Shown piece by piece: positions 46,923-56,277 of a stretch of DNA of 64,000 nucleotides. Each line of letters starts with the position of its first letter. Positions within the stretch are counted from its first letter, which is position 1. The DNA lies in assembly GCA_963770245.1 (NCBI GenBank), contig CAVYOX010000003.1:4978-68977 (forward strand). Direction: 5' to 3'. The stretch is from PALSA-270 sp963770245. Lineage in GTDB: Bacteria > Acidobacteriota > Terriglobia > Terriglobales > Acidobacteriaceae. Below the pieces are notes generated by a model. That model did no database searches. It was given only the letters and a program-made list of their open reading frames with translations, and was not told the DNA's origin. The translations under genes and the position numbers were made by a program.

Positions 46923-47435
46923 TTACTCAGAGAACGTCGGAAAAGGCTGAAAGCTCAACCTACGCCCCTTGGCCACGGTCAGCGGCATCATTATTATTTC
47001 TTGTGGTGAGACCCGGTGCGGCTTCAGTCCGTGGCTGCGCCAGATGCGGCGCACGCTGGCCTCGCTGATGGCCACGGCCCGCGCCATCGTTCGTGTCGAC
47101 CAGTGCGTGGCATGGGGCGGCTTTTGCTGGGTAGTCATGCGCACCACGCGCCGCACCGTGGCGGCGGCGATGGTGGCCGGACGGCCCGGTCGCGCCGCAT
47201 CGCGCTCCAGTCCGGCCATGCCCAGGGCGAGAAACCTTCCCCTCCACCGCGCGGCCTTCTGCTCGGTGATCTTCAGCACCGCTGCGATCTCCCGGTTCTG
47301 CCGGCCTTCGGCAGCCAGCAGCACGATACGAGCACGCTCGACCACGCGCGCCGCATGCGAGCGGCTCCGCGCATGCTGTTCCAGCGCCTCTCGCTGTTCC
47401 GGAGTCAAAATGACGGCTAGTGCGATCCGCATCAA
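46923..47435 (-). mobile_element. IS630-type transposase, N-terminal remnant
   Basis: 170 codons encode the DNA-binding half of an IS630/Tc1-mariner-like transposase: LTPEQREALEQHARSR, RIVLLAAEGRQNREIA, WRGRFLALGMAGLERD, GRPATIAAATVRRVV and the second helix-turn-helix region ending WRSHGLKPHRV (about residue 139). After that the match stops, so the DDE catalytic domain of a normal transposase of about 340 residues is missing. No terminal inverted repeats were found around it. It cannot transpose by itself. Confidence 0.8.
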
Positions 47436-47546
47436 CGGCCCCCCTGACTCTTAGACGGGAACACGCTTACACTGGTCACTATTGATGACGCACTAGCGAC
47501 TTGCCGCTGATTAGATAGACTATCGCCAGCCTTCGTACGGGGACTT

Positions 47547-48638
47547 ATGACTACGCGCCGGGAATTTCTCTTGCGAACAACGGCTGCCGGTGTCGTAGCG
47601 GCGGCATCCTTACGGGTCGCTCACGCTGCGAAAGCTAACGCCAGCAAAGACGGGCCCAAGGTCGCGCACGCTGGTGTAGTTGAAACCGTGCTCGGTCCGA
47701 TCGATGCGCCGAGGCTTGGTTTTACTCTCACTCACGAGCATATTGCCGATGGGCCATACTATTTGAACAAATGGCCAAAGGCTTGGGGCGGCAGAGCAGA
47801 ATTTGTCGCTAAAGCCGTCGAACAACTTAAACTTGTACGAGCTGCAGGCGTCAGCACCATCGTCGATCTGACCACCTATGATGTCTGGCGCGACATTCGT
47901 TTTCTCGAAGAGGTCTCGCGCAAATCCGGACTTAACATGATCGCTTGCACCGGCCAACGTTTTTTCCCGCCGATTTCGCATGTATCGATGCCTGCGCGCA
48001 CGATTGAAGGGCTTACCGAGTTCTTCAAAAAAGAAATTGAGCAGGGTATTGACGGCACTGGCATCAAAGCAGGTGTGATCAAAATAGGGATCATAGCTAA
48101 GGACGTGACCGCCCTTGAAGAAATAGGTTTGCGGGCGGCGGCTCGCGCTAGCAAGGCGACTGGGGTGCCAATTCGTACTCATACTGACGCAGCCCATCGC
48201 GCTGGCGAGAGTCATGCTGTCATCCTCGAGGACGAGGGCATAAGTCCTTCAAGGGTGTCTTTTGACCACAGCGACGATAGCGGCGATATGGATTACTTCT
48301 TAGGACTTGTGAGGCGCGGTTATTCGTTAAGCATGGACCACGTTCATCGTGGGCTCATCCCAAATTTCAAGCCGTCATTTGAAAGACGCGCAGAATGCAT
48401 CAAACTGCTCATCGACGCTGGCTTCGCTGACAAAATCTTTCTCTCAACTGATTCAGAGTTCGGGGGCTCGCTACTTCCGGAGGAAACGAAAGAGTGGAGG
48501 GAAAAAATTGATCCTCCAGATGGAATGCTGTTCAACACTCGCAAGACGATTCCCTATCTGACGCAACTCGGCGTTTCACAGCGGGAAATCCACGCGATCA
48601 CCGTAGATAATCCCAAACGCTTCTTCGGTCGCAGCTAA
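47547..48638 (+). CDS. phosphotriesterase-family metal hydrolase, Tat-exported
   Basis: A 363-residue amidohydrolase-superfamily protein. It begins with a twin-arginine signal (TRREFLLRT, then a hydrophobic stretch), so it is folded before export. The binuclear metal site of phosphotriesterases and phosphotriesterase-like lactonases is complete: H63 and H65 in THEHI, the carboxylated lysine K179 in GVIKIG, H212 in RTHTD, H241 in FDHSDD and D302 in STDSEF. Such enzymes hydrolyse lactones, including acyl-homoserine lactones, or phosphotriesters; which applies here is not visible. It stands alone, 209 bp before pyrF. Confidence 0.9.
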   Translation: MTTRREFLLRTTAAGVVAAASLRVAHAAKANASKDGPKVAHAGVVETVLGPIDAPRLGFTLTHEHIADGPYYLNKWPKAWGGRAEFVAKAVEQLKLVRAAGVSTIVDLTTYDVWRDIRFLEEVSRKSGLNMIACTGQRFFPPISHVSMPARTIEGLTEFFKKEIEQGIDGTGIKAGVIKIGIIAKDVTALEEIGLRAAARASKATGVPIRTHTDAAHRAGESHAVILEDEGISPSRVSFDHSDDSGDMDYFLGLVRRGYSLSMDHVHRGLIPNFKPSFERRAECIKLLIDAGFADKIFLSTDSEFGGSLLPEETKEWREKIDPPDGMLFNTRKTIPYLTQLGVSQREIHAITVDNPKRFFGRS

Positions 48639-48847
48639 GCGTTCAGTATGCCGATTGACCTCATCCGCAGTCATCCCTCGGGTCGATCGGATTCAGGGCG
48701 GATGGCCCACCCGAGTTGTTTCTGTCCCCTTACCTATAACGGTTGTTAATTACGACGCACTACACTAGCACTGGCGAGAACAGTTTTCCGAGCCGATAGG
48801 TCAGGAGTGGGGGTTTGTTAGGCTCTCTAAGCTACGGGGTGAAGAGA

Positions 48848-49753
48848 ATGGCCGGTTTCGGTGATCGCGTTATCGAACGTACACGGGCGCTTGGACACCC
48901 GCTGTGCGTCGGACTAGATCCGTACCTCGACCGCATCCCTTCGTCATTTCGTCGCGGAGCCATGCAGCCTCACCACCCGGACACGGCACAAGCTGTCGAG
49001 GAGTTTTGTTGCCGCGTCATCGATCTAATTGCAGCAGAGGTGGCTGTCGTTAAGCCACAGGCGTCACTGTTCGAACGCCTGGGCTGGCGCGGCTGGCAAG
49101 CGCTAGAACGGGTAGTCCAGTATGCGCATGCTGCAGGCCTTTTGGTCTTGCTCGACGCGAAGCGTGGAGACATCGCTGAAACAGCAACCGCTTATGCGCA
49201 AGCCTATCTCTCTCCCGAGAGTTCGTGCAGTGTCGACGCGGTCACAGTAAATCCGTATCTCGGGCCAGAGAGTCTCGCGCCTTTCATGATCGAGGCGGAG
49301 AAGGCGAAACGCGGAGTCTTCGTCTTGGTCCGCAACAGTAATCTCGATTCCTCTACCTATCAGACCGTGGATACGGCAGACGGGCCATTTTATGCCCTTG
49401 TCGCGAACTCCTTAGCGAGGTGGCAGGATTTTTTGGCTGGTGAAGTCACCGGGTGGTCCTCCTTGGGGGTGACCGTTGCCGCCACTCATTCTAAAGACTC
49501 CGATCGGATTCGAATGGCTTTGCCTCACGCCCTATTTTTGGTGCTCGGGTATGGCGCTCAAGGTGCCTCCGCCGGCGAAGCTGTACGTGGTTTCCGCAGG
49601 GGCCCGGCTGGATTGGAGGGTGGCATAATCAATTCCTCGCGGCCCATTTTGTTTCCCAACAAGTTCTGCGATGCGGGAGCGGGCATTTGGGAGAAAGAGG
49701 TGCGCGGCGCACTCGATAGCACGATTAACGAACTCGGCGAAGCAGTCATCTAG
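48848..49753 (+). CDS. pyrF: orotidine 5'-phosphate decarboxylase
   Basis: A 301-residue enzyme of the longer, group 2 type of OMP decarboxylase, which makes UMP in the last step of pyrimidine synthesis. ATG 48848 is preferred to the TTG at 48815 because a GGGTGAAGAG purine run precedes it. CVGLDPYLDRIP lies near residue 23, the catalytic Asp-Lys-Asp array is LLDAKRGDIAETA (D103, K105, D108), and the phosphate-binding end is LGYGAQG and SSRPILFP. It is separated from other pyrimidine genes. Confidence 0.95.
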   Translation: MAGFGDRVIERTRALGHPLCVGLDPYLDRIPSSFRRGAMQPHHPDTAQAVEEFCCRVIDLIAAEVAVVKPQASLFERLGWRGWQALERVVQYAHAAGLLVLLDAKRGDIAETATAYAQAYLSPESSCSVDAVTVNPYLGPESLAPFMIEAEKAKRGVFVLVRNSNLDSSTYQTVDTADGPFYALVANSLARWQDFLAGEVTGWSSLGVTVAATHSKDSDRIRMALPHALFLVLGYGAQGASAGEAVRGFRRGPAGLEGGIINSSRPILFPNKFCDAGAGIWEKEVRGALDSTINELGEAVI

Positions 49754-49821
49754 GGATAGATAGCGCTGCCCGGCCAGAGTAACCGGCAGTCATCAGTTTT
49801 GTATCTGGCAGGACATTCCCT

Positions 49822-49890
49822 ATGCTACTTGATGCCTTCACCAGCCGACGGTTCCCGGGGAATCCTGTGGCGGTAATGCTGCTAGAGAGG
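49822..49890 (+). pseudogene. PhzF-family protein, N-terminal fragment
   Basis: An ATG at 49822 opens the canonical start of PhzF/YddE isomerase-like proteins: LLDAFTSRRFPGNPVAVMLLE. The match ends after about 22 residues at 49888, where unrelated DNA begins. The remaining 240 or more residues, with the active-site Glu region, are absent. Confidence 0.65.
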
Positions 49891-50020
49891 GGGCGCGGCG
49901 GCCACAGCTGTGTTCGGACCGGCGAAAAAGCTGGCCAGCGCTACCAGAAGAGCGACGGCGAAGCGCATCGAATATCGCTTGAGCACCTTTCTACTCCTGA
50001 CAACTGGTGAACTCATAGCT
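49886..50020 (-). pseudogene. signal-peptide fragment of a lost secreted protein
   Basis: On the minus strand a frame gives a classic signal peptide, MRFAVALLVALASFFAGP with AVA-AA as cleavage site, and then stops matching at the same point (about 49886) where the PhzF fragment of the plus strand breaks off. Two truncated 5' gene ends thus face each other at one junction. Confidence 0.45.
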
Positions 50021-50085
50021 CTACCTCCATTGATGGGATGGACCTGCGTAGCAGTTTTGCGAAGCGATATGCCCACCCTGAAGCA

Positions 50086-50355
50086 CTAGCGATAGATTTC
50101 CTTGCGATGTCCGACGCGAAGGACGAGCACGACCAGGCGGGGGCCTTCGATCTTGCAGATAAGCCGGTAGTCACCCACGCGGTATTTCCACAACTCCCCA
50201 AGTCGTGAGCCGTGCAGCGCCTCTCCGATGCTGCGGGGATCGTCCAACTTGGCGACTGGCTCATGAAGGAACTTCAGGATACGCCTGGCCTGCCGCACGT
50301 CGAGTTTGCCGAGTTCCCGGTCCGCTGACTCTGACAGCTCAACGTTGTGAGCCAT
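50086..50355 (-). CDS. relE: RelE/ParE-type toxin
   Basis: An 89-residue toxin. ELSESADRELGKLD starts the RelE/ParE fold; the core is GSRLGELWKYRVGDYRLICKI with the basic residues (R, K, R) that RelE uses on mRNA, and the last strand reads VVLVLRVGHRKEIY. The RVGHRKE ending is typical of RelE. The ATG overlaps the end of the antitoxin gene by 17 bp, in the antitoxin-first order. Expected role: ribosome-dependent mRNA cleavage when the antitoxin is degraded. Confidence 0.92.
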   Translation of the reverse strand: MAHNVELSESADRELGKLDVRQARRILKFLHEPVAKLDDPRSIGEALHGSRLGELWKYRVGDYRLICKIEGPRLVVLVLRVGHRKEIYR

Positions 50356-50563
50356 GCCGCTTCATGACTTTCTTCAAGGGGATAGTTTGCTCCTCATCGC
50401 TGCGGATCCGTTCCAGAGCGCCTTCGGCCAGATACAAGTCCTCGATGTCCTCCAGGTGTTCGAGGATGGCTTCACGGACATAGTACGTCTTGGTGCGCCC
50501 GGTGCGCCGGGCCAGCTTCTCCAGGCGTTTTTCGATGGATTGCGGAAGTCGAATGGCCAGCAT
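50339..50563 (-). CDS. relB: RelB-type ribbon-helix-helix antitoxin
   Basis: A 74-residue antitoxin starting at ATG 50563 (a frame from 50590 runs through the operator and is not used). LAIRLPQSIEKRLEKLARRTGRTKTYYVREAI fits the ribbon-helix-helix DNA-binding fold; the C-terminal EQTIPLKKVM segment would bind the toxin. It binds RelE and represses its own promoter at the palindrome 50573-50588. Confidence 0.9.
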   Translation of the reverse strand: MLAIRLPQSIEKRLEKLARRTGRTKTYYVREAILEHLEDIEDLYLAEGALERIRSDEEQTIPLKKVMKRHGSQR

Positions 50564-50572
50564 AACCACCTC

Positions 50573-50588
50573 GCTATACAAGTATAGC
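50573..50588. promoter_or_regulatory. palindromic operator of relBE
   Basis: GCTATACAAGTATAGC is a perfect 16-bp palindrome ten bases before the antitoxin ATG on the minus strand. It contains TATACT, the probable -10 box of the operon, so bound antitoxin would block transcription. No strong -35 box seen. Confidence 0.7.
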
Positions 50589-50810
50589 ACATTCTGCTCC
50601 GTGAGGCGCGAAAACCCAAGTTCACAAGGAGCCGGCGCCGCACAACTGGCAGGTGTGAATCAAGCTCATGAACAAGTCGCCCACTCAACCACAGAGAACA
50701 TCGCGCCATTGCGCAACGCTATAATTTGGGGCTGGCGCAGGATGCCTTCAAGCGCAGCCTCTGGAAGTTGCGACCAGGTTAGGTCAGTCTCAGAGCTGAG
50801 GATTATCGGA

Positions 50811-51335
50811 ATGGGATTTTCAATCAGTTGGCTGGCTGTCCGCAACAACAATGACTCGTCGGTACTTGCCTCGCTTGGCCTCGAAAAAACCGGTGAGACA
50901 GAGGAGTTCCCGGGGAAGCACTGGTGCAGCACGCGCGTGGGTGAATGGACGGTCGTCTGGTCTAATTCCTACGAACCGGCCAGGTTCCGCGGCGCTCCGT
51001 CAAAGCTCAGGGGAGAGGTTGTCATCTGCGATGTGGAGGAGCACGTTATGTTTGCCTCCACATCTGCGTTCAACGACGGGACTCTGATTTGGCGCATCGT
51101 ACACGACGCACAGCAGGCTCAAGACCACTTGGCGATCAAGGGAACACCACCGGAATCTGTCGTCCGCGTTCGGGCAGAACAATTCGCGCGCGTGAGCGAA
51201 GACCGAGAAGTCGACTTTATTTTCGATATTCCAATTCGCATGGCAAAAGAGGTGATCGGGTTCCGGTATGACGAGGAGTACGGGTCAGTATTCGACATTC
51301 TACGAGTCACCAAACCCAGATGGAAGTTTTGGTAG
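50811..51335 (+). CDS. conserved protein of unknown function
   Basis: A 174-residue soluble protein. ATG 50811 is used, with GAGG eleven bases upstream; the frame continues further left but the sequence there has no protein-like character. It begins GFSISWLAVRNNNDSSVL and contains WCSTRVGEWTVVWSN and IWRIVHDAQQAQDHL, then a late YDEEYGSVFDIL. There is no signal peptide, no helix and no motif that I can assign. The compositional balance and length fit a genuine gene. No operon partner. Confidence 0.75.
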   Translation: MGFSISWLAVRNNNDSSVLASLGLEKTGETEEFPGKHWCSTRVGEWTVVWSNSYEPARFRGAPSKLRGEVVICDVEEHVMFASTSAFNDGTLIWRIVHDAQQAQDHLAIKGTPPESVVRVRAEQFARVSEDREVDFIFDIPIRMAKEVIGFRYDEEYGSVFDILRVTKPRWKFW

Positions 51336-51593
51336 GCTCTTTTTCCGCGCGGGTCGAACTGGATCAGACATCGTTTCTGAGCGGTCACCAACGACTGTCG
51401 GCGCACCGTCCCCCGTCGTGTCAGCAACTCGGAAATATCGGAAGCTGGCTCGTAGCTGTCGATAAATCGCCTTTTTTGCTCATCAACCAAATGACCACGT
51501 CGCAGGCGCGATTGAGAACCCACCAATCGTGGCGCTCGTCAACCGTGTAGTTCCTGTGACGTTTACGATGTTTCAACCCTCAGAATTTCAATT
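51336..51593. other. intergenic
   Basis: Nothing recognised between the unknown protein and the ketopantoate reductase fragment. Confidence 0.4.
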
Positions 51594-51893
51594 TTGAGGA
51601 TCGCTGAGGTTCCGCGCGGCGTCAATTTAGGATGCGGGGCCTGCGGTTATCCGCAATCCGGCGCGTACCTTGAACAACTGACCATAGAGCTTGCGGCTCA
51701 AGGTTCGCAGATGACCACGTCGATGTATCGCGATCTCACAAAAGGGCCGCCGGTCGAGGTAGACAGTATCCTCGGCGATTTTCTCGAACGTGGACGGAAG
51801 AAAGGGTTGACCACGCCACTCCTCGACGCCGCGTTCGTAAATCTGCCGATTTACCAGAGAGGCAACGAGCGCACGAAACCGAATTCGAATTAG
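51594..51893 (+). pseudogene. ketopantoate reductase, C-terminal fragment
   Basis: The last 60 residues of this frame match the end of 2-dehydropantoate 2-reductase (ApbA/PanE family): LTIELAAQGSQMTTSMYRD, then GPPVEVDSILGDFLERGRKKG and PLLDAAFVNLPIYQ. The N-terminal NADPH-binding domain and most of the catalytic domain are absent; upstream 250 bp show nothing. It is a remnant in a region of several truncated genes. Confidence 0.75.
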
Positions 51894-51948
51894 TCCGTTG
51901 GCTCAATCGCCCATTTGTTGAGGAACATCGCCAACTTCATATCTTTCA

Positions 51949-51978
51949 TTGACTTACCCCTTTTCGCCCACGTAAGAT
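51949..51978 (+). promoter_or_regulatory. promoter of kinase at 51986
   Basis: -35 TTGACT (51949-51954), 18-bp spacer, -10 TAAGAT (51973-51978), the same boxes as before the kinases at 9564 and 16468. The ATG at 51986 follows after seven bases, so the transcript would be leaderless. Confidence 0.5.
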
Positions 51979-51985
51979 TCGCGCC

Positions 51986-54706
51986 ATGATCGGCCAAACT
52001 ATCTCGCACTACCGCATCATTGAGCAGCTGGGCGGCGGTGGTATGGGGATGGTTTACAAATCCGAGGATACTGAACTTGGTCGCTTTGTGGCTCTCAAGT
52101 TCCTGCCCGGGGACGTGGCCAAGGACCCGCAGGCTTTGGAACGCTTTCGCCGGGAGGCGCGGGCGGCATCGGCCCTGAATCATCCGAACATCTGCACCAT
52201 CTATGAAATCGGCAAACACGACGACCAATCGTTCATTGCTATGGAGTTTCTGGAAGGAGTGACGCTGAAGCACCGCATCGCCGGGCGTTCTGTCGAAACC
52301 GAATTGATTATTGCGATCGCCATCGAAATTGCCGATGCGCTGGACGCCGCCCACTCCAGAGGGATCGTACACCGCGACATCAAACCCGCGAATATTTTTA
52401 TCACCGAACGTAGTCATGCCAAGCTGCTCGACTTCGGACTGGCCAAGGTCTCCTTCAAGCGGGAGAGCGTTGGTGCAAGCGTTGCGACCATAGACTCGGA
52501 GGATCATCTGACCAGCCCCGGTTCTACACTCGGTACGGTCGCCTACATGTCTCCTGAGCAAGTGCGATCCAAGGAATTGGACGCACGCACCGACCTGTTT
52601 TCCTTTGGCGTAGTGCTCTACGAGGCGGTTACTGGGACGCTGCCCTTTCGTGGGGAAAGCTCGGGGGTCATCTTCAAAGCGATTCTCGACGCGGCTCCGA
52701 CGCCTGCCGTCCGGCTGAATCCGGACGTGCCGCCGAAACTCGAAGACATTATCGACAAGGCCCTCGAGAAAGACCGCAATTTGCGCTATCAGAGCGCGGC
52801 GGAGATGCGGGCCGACCTGCAACGGCTGAAGCGGGACTACGAGGGCGGACACCGTTCTGTCGCAAGCTCAGGGATGGCGGCCGCAGAAGCTCGAGCGGCC
52901 ACCCAAGCCGCGCATACCAGCAGCGGTTCGGCCGTGGTAGCCGCCGCACGCCAGCGCAAATTGGGCATTGGCGTCAGCAGTATGATCGTCATTTTGCTCG
53001 TAGGGGCTGCTGCCTATGGTACGTATGCGTTCTTTTCGCGTACTCGCCCGGTTCCGTTTCAAAATTCTTTCGTCCAACAAATTACCGACACCGGCAAGGC
53101 AAGGCTAGCCGCCATCTCCCCCGATGGCAGATACATCTTGAGTGTGTTGGACGATCAAGGGCAGCAGAGCTTGTGGCTGCGAAACATCCCTACCAACAGC
53201 AACATTCAGGTTATGCCTCCCCAGCCCTCGCAGTACCTCGGCCTGCGGTTTTCTCCCGACGGTAACTACCTTTACTTTGTCCGCAGTGAGCCGGGCGAGG
53301 GACTGAAGTATCTTTACCGCGCACCAGTCCTCGGCGGCACTCCGCAGAAGCTCGTCACTGACCTGGGCACTAACATCACTTTTTCTCCCGATGGTCGGAG
53401 TCTTGCATATAGCGTGGATAACAAGCCAGAGTTCGGCAAGTTCCGGTTGGTGGTGCATTCCCTGGAAACTGGCGAAGGGAAAACGCTGGTCGCCGGTAAC
53501 TCGAATCAATTCCTGGAAAATCCCGCATGGTCACCCGACGGCCAGACTATCGTCTGCGTAATCCGGCAACCAGGTAATGCCCTTACCGGCTTGGTGGCGA
53601 TCGACGTGCTCACCGGCAAACAGGTTCTTTTCTCCGAACTCCAATGGGGATTTCTCAGTAAACCTGTGTGGCTGCCCAATGGCAAAGGTTTGCTTGCCCT
53701 CTTGCGAGACAAAGAAACCAACTACGCGCGCAATCGAGTCGTAGAAATCTCATACCCCGATGGGGCGACCAGAGCCGTAACCCACGACATCAGCGACTAT
53801 TCCGACCTCAGTCTCGCCGCAGATGGACACACACTGGCGGCCGTCCTCCAACAAAGTCACTACAACGTTTTCGTGGCGCCCGCATCGGCCTCGGGCAGCG
53901 GCCAAGCTGAGCAAATAACTTCCGATCCACCCGTCTACGACTTCTCCTGGACCCCAGATGGGCAGATGATTCTCACGAATCCCACGGATTTCACCTTGAA
54001 CCTTTTCAATCTTGAATCCGGCAGCAAGACGCCACTCACCTCGCAACAAGACGGTTTCGCATTCCAGCCCTCTCCGTGCGCCGATGGCCGTTACGTTGTG
54101 TTTAGTCTTGCGAACCGTAGCACTGCGAACGCGGTGACAATCTGGCGCATGGACGCGGGCGGGGGAAATCTCAAACAGCTCAGTGACGGCAAGTTTGATG
54201 GGTATGCCGTCTGCTCACCGGATCGGAAATGGGTGTTTTACTTGGATATATCTGACGGCATAAAGCTAACCAAGGTGCCTTTGGACGGAGGTAAGCCGGA
54301 AAGGCTCGTAGAGCCTCCGGCATACGGATTCGACATTTCTCCAGACGGCAAGCTGGCAGTTTTCGCAACGGTTCTGTCCGGAGACAGCCCCAAAACACAG
54401 CTGGCATTGGTCCCGGTCGAATCTCCCGAGAATATGAAGCTTCTGGACGAGCAACGCCCAGTCGCGGCCGACACGTTTGCGATCCGCTTCACGCATGATG
54501 GCAAAGCTGCGGTCTATCCTTTCCACGACCAGGACGCTGACAACCTCTGGCTCCAGCCCCTCGACGGTTCGCGCGGAAGGCAGATCACCAACTTTAAATC
54601 GGAACGCATCAGGGGCTTCCACTGGTCCTTCGACGGCAGCAAGCTGGGCATGATCCGCGGCCACACCGATTCCGATGTTGTGCTCCTGCAAGAGTCCAAA
54701 CCTTAG
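51986..54706 (+). CDS. Ser/Thr protein kinase with TolB-like propeller
   Basis: A 906-residue receptor kinase. The kinase domain (about 8-285) has GGGGMGMVY, K38 in VALKF, HRDIKPAN with D131 and DFG D149; the catalytic half is close to the kinases at 9564 and 16468. A single transmembrane helix near 328-350 precedes an extracytoplasmic TolB/PD40 propeller at about 360-900, with ISPDGRYI, FSPDGNYLYF, WSPDGQTIV, WTPDGQMI and ISPDGKLAV turns. It resembles the 16468 protein in plan. Likely a solute or peptide sensor. Confidence 0.93.
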   Translation: MIGQTISHYRIIEQLGGGGMGMVYKSEDTELGRFVALKFLPGDVAKDPQALERFRREARAASALNHPNICTIYEIGKHDDQSFIAMEFLEGVTLKHRIAGRSVETELIIAIAIEIADALDAAHSRGIVHRDIKPANIFITERSHAKLLDFGLAKVSFKRESVGASVATIDSEDHLTSPGSTLGTVAYMSPEQVRSKELDARTDLFSFGVVLYEAVTGTLPFRGESSGVIFKAILDAAPTPAVRLNPDVPPKLEDIIDKALEKDRNLRYQSAAEMRADLQRLKRDYEGGHRSVASSGMAAAEARAATQAAHTSSGSAVVAAARQRKLGIGVSSMIVILLVGAAAYGTYAFFSRTRPVPFQNSFVQQITDTGKARLAAISPDGRYILSVLDDQGQQSLWLRNIPTNSNIQVMPPQPSQYLGLRFSPDGNYLYFVRSEPGEGLKYLYRAPVLGGTPQKLVTDLGTNITFSPDGRSLAYSVDNKPEFGKFRLVVHSLETGEGKTLVAGNSNQFLENPAWSPDGQTIVCVIRQPGNALTGLVAIDVLTGKQVLFSELQWGFLSKPVWLPNGKGLLALLRDKETNYARNRVVEISYPDGATRAVTHDISDYSDLSLAADGHTLAAVLQQSHYNVFVAPASASGSGQAEQITSDPPVYDFSWTPDGQMILTNPTDFTLNLFNLESGSKTPLTSQQDGFAFQPSPCADGRYVVFSLANRSTANAVTIWRMDAGGGNLKQLSDGKFDGYAVCSPDRKWVFYLDISDGIKLTKVPLDGGKPERLVEPPAYGFDISPDGKLAVFATVLSGDSPKTQLALVPVESPENMKLLDEQRPVAADTFAIRFTHDGKAAVYPFHDQDADNLWLQPLDGSRGRQITNFKSERIRGFHWSFDGSKLGMIRGHTDSDVVLLQESKP

Positions 54707-54778
54707 AGAGCCCAACAAAACACGTTTGGAGCGCCTCAGGCATGGAACGTTGACCACTACCCAAGTACCAACAAATCG

Positions 54779-55705
54779 CTACCGATTGCCATCCGTGCTG
54801 GTGGGCGCACTGGCGCTCGCGTCCGGCAAGTTCAGCAGGGTTTTGCGTAAGGCGAGGTTCTGGCTCTGCAGGAAGACATCGACCATTGGGGTCCAGATCG
54901 GGATTCCAGCCGGCGAAAACAAGGTGTGGCCGTCGGCGCCGAAAGGATAGGCCCTAACAAACTGCACCTTTCCACCCCCGGCGGTGAAGGCCTGGTAGAA
55001 TGCCGCGGCTAGCGGGGGAGAAAAGAAGTGATCGTTTTGTGCGTAAACCCAAAGCATTGGCACGCGCGACTTTTCCCCGAAGGCGTGGAATGCATTGATT
55101 AGAACGCCCGGATTGCACACTTCATCCTTGGAGGGAGAACCGCGACCGCCCGCGAAGCTAATCCCGGCCACAAGACCTGCCGGTGGTTTTGCGGTTAGAG
55201 CAACGGTGGCGAATCCACCCGCGGATCGCCCTACGCTGATAATGCGACTTGGGTCAACTTCAGGGAGCTTGGAAAGGTACTCAATCGCGCTACGTAGGTC
55301 ATTCGCCGACTCCAAGCCGGAATCGTAATAATCCGGGTTGCTGCTGCATGCGCGGGCATCCTCTGCGAAATCACCTCCGGAGTCGCCATATCCGCGGCGC
55401 ATGACGACTACCGTGGTCCAGCCACGGCGGGCAAATTCTCTCGCCTGCGGCAGCATGTCCGACGGCCTCATCTTTCGACGGTCTGTTCCTGCTCTTGGAG
55501 CTCCGTGATTGATCAGCACGAGCGGATGAGGCCCCGGCTCATTGGGGCGAACCATGAGCGCTTCGAGTCCTTTCTTTCCAGCGCCGTGGGCGGGAATGCG
55601 AAGTTCTTTTTCGACAAGATCCTGTGCGCTGACGGTCAGGGCGAGTGTCTGAGGCAGAAACAAAAGCAGCAAGAGCCCTAACGTCATCCGGCGATGGGGA
55701 ATCAA
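54779..55705 (-). CDS. secreted alpha/beta hydrolase
   Basis: A protein of about 308 residues. The start is placed at TTG 55705, which has GGAGG seven bases upstream and yields IPHRRMTLGLLLLLFLPQTLAL, a signal peptide; ATG 55687 and 55771 are alternatives. The catalytic triad of the dienelactone-hydrolase/prolyl-oligopeptidase-like branch is complete: nucleophile S161 in GRSAGG, D225 in YAQNDHFF and H260 in GADGHTLF. An N-terminal strand VLINHGAP gives the oxyanion region. Probable function: ester or peptide hydrolysis outside the cytoplasm; substrate unknown. Confidence 0.87.
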   Translation of the reverse strand: MIPHRRMTLGLLLLLFLPQTLALTVSAQDLVEKELRIPAHGAGKKGLEALMVRPNEPGPHPLVLINHGAPRAGTDRRKMRPSDMLPQAREFARRGWTTVVVMRRGYGDSGGDFAEDARACSSNPDYYDSGLESANDLRSAIEYLSKLPEVDPSRIISVGRSAGGFATVALTAKPPAGLVAGISFAGGRGSPSKDEVCNPGVLINAFHAFGEKSRVPMLWVYAQNDHFFSPPLAAAFYQAFTAGGGKVQFVRAYPFGADGHTLFSPAGIPIWTPMVDVFLQSQNLALRKTLLNLPDASASAPTSTDGNR

Positions 55706-56277
55706 GGGTGCCTCCACGAAACCAGTGCTTGCAATGGGTTCTCCTAACGGCCGCATGGCTCCGTTGTGCAATCAGGTTGCACAAACCGAGGCCTGCCTTT
55801 CGCCGTTGCCACATCCCACACGCTCGGCCCCAGAGCAATCCTTTGTTGCTTGGGCAATCATTCTTGCACAAACTCAGGGCCTGCGACGCGCGAGGGAACT
55901 CTTCCGCAATAGTCTGGGGAGCCCGAACCTCACACAGGCCCTGTGCCAGTTTGCGGATTCCTAGCGCTTTGCCCATAGAGCAATAATATTCGTTTTTTGT
56001 TCGCCTATGTCAAGTTCCTTCTTTGTGTGAACGTTCCTCCGCAGCGCGGGTACGTCAGTTAGAAAAGATCGACCTCGATGACAGCTTGGGCAAAGGCCTG
56101 CGGGGTTTCCTGAGTGCAGATTGTGACGACGCCGCTCGGGATGATCCGATGCTTTCCGAGAATTTCTTGGCATAGGCACTGTCGTCCGAATGCGGTGCGC
56201 CGTTGGCAGCGCGGATGATCGAGAGTGGTAGAGTATGCTCGACATGGTCTCAGAATAGGATCGAGGCGTAAAAGGCA
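55706..56277. other. intergenic
   Basis: Divergent region. Short frames exist on both strands but none has a ribosome site together with protein-like sequence. Nothing else seen. Confidence 0.5.

Noticed and set aside
46969..47454. Plus-strand frame opposite the IS630 remnant
   Set aside because: Antisense to recognisable transposase sequence.
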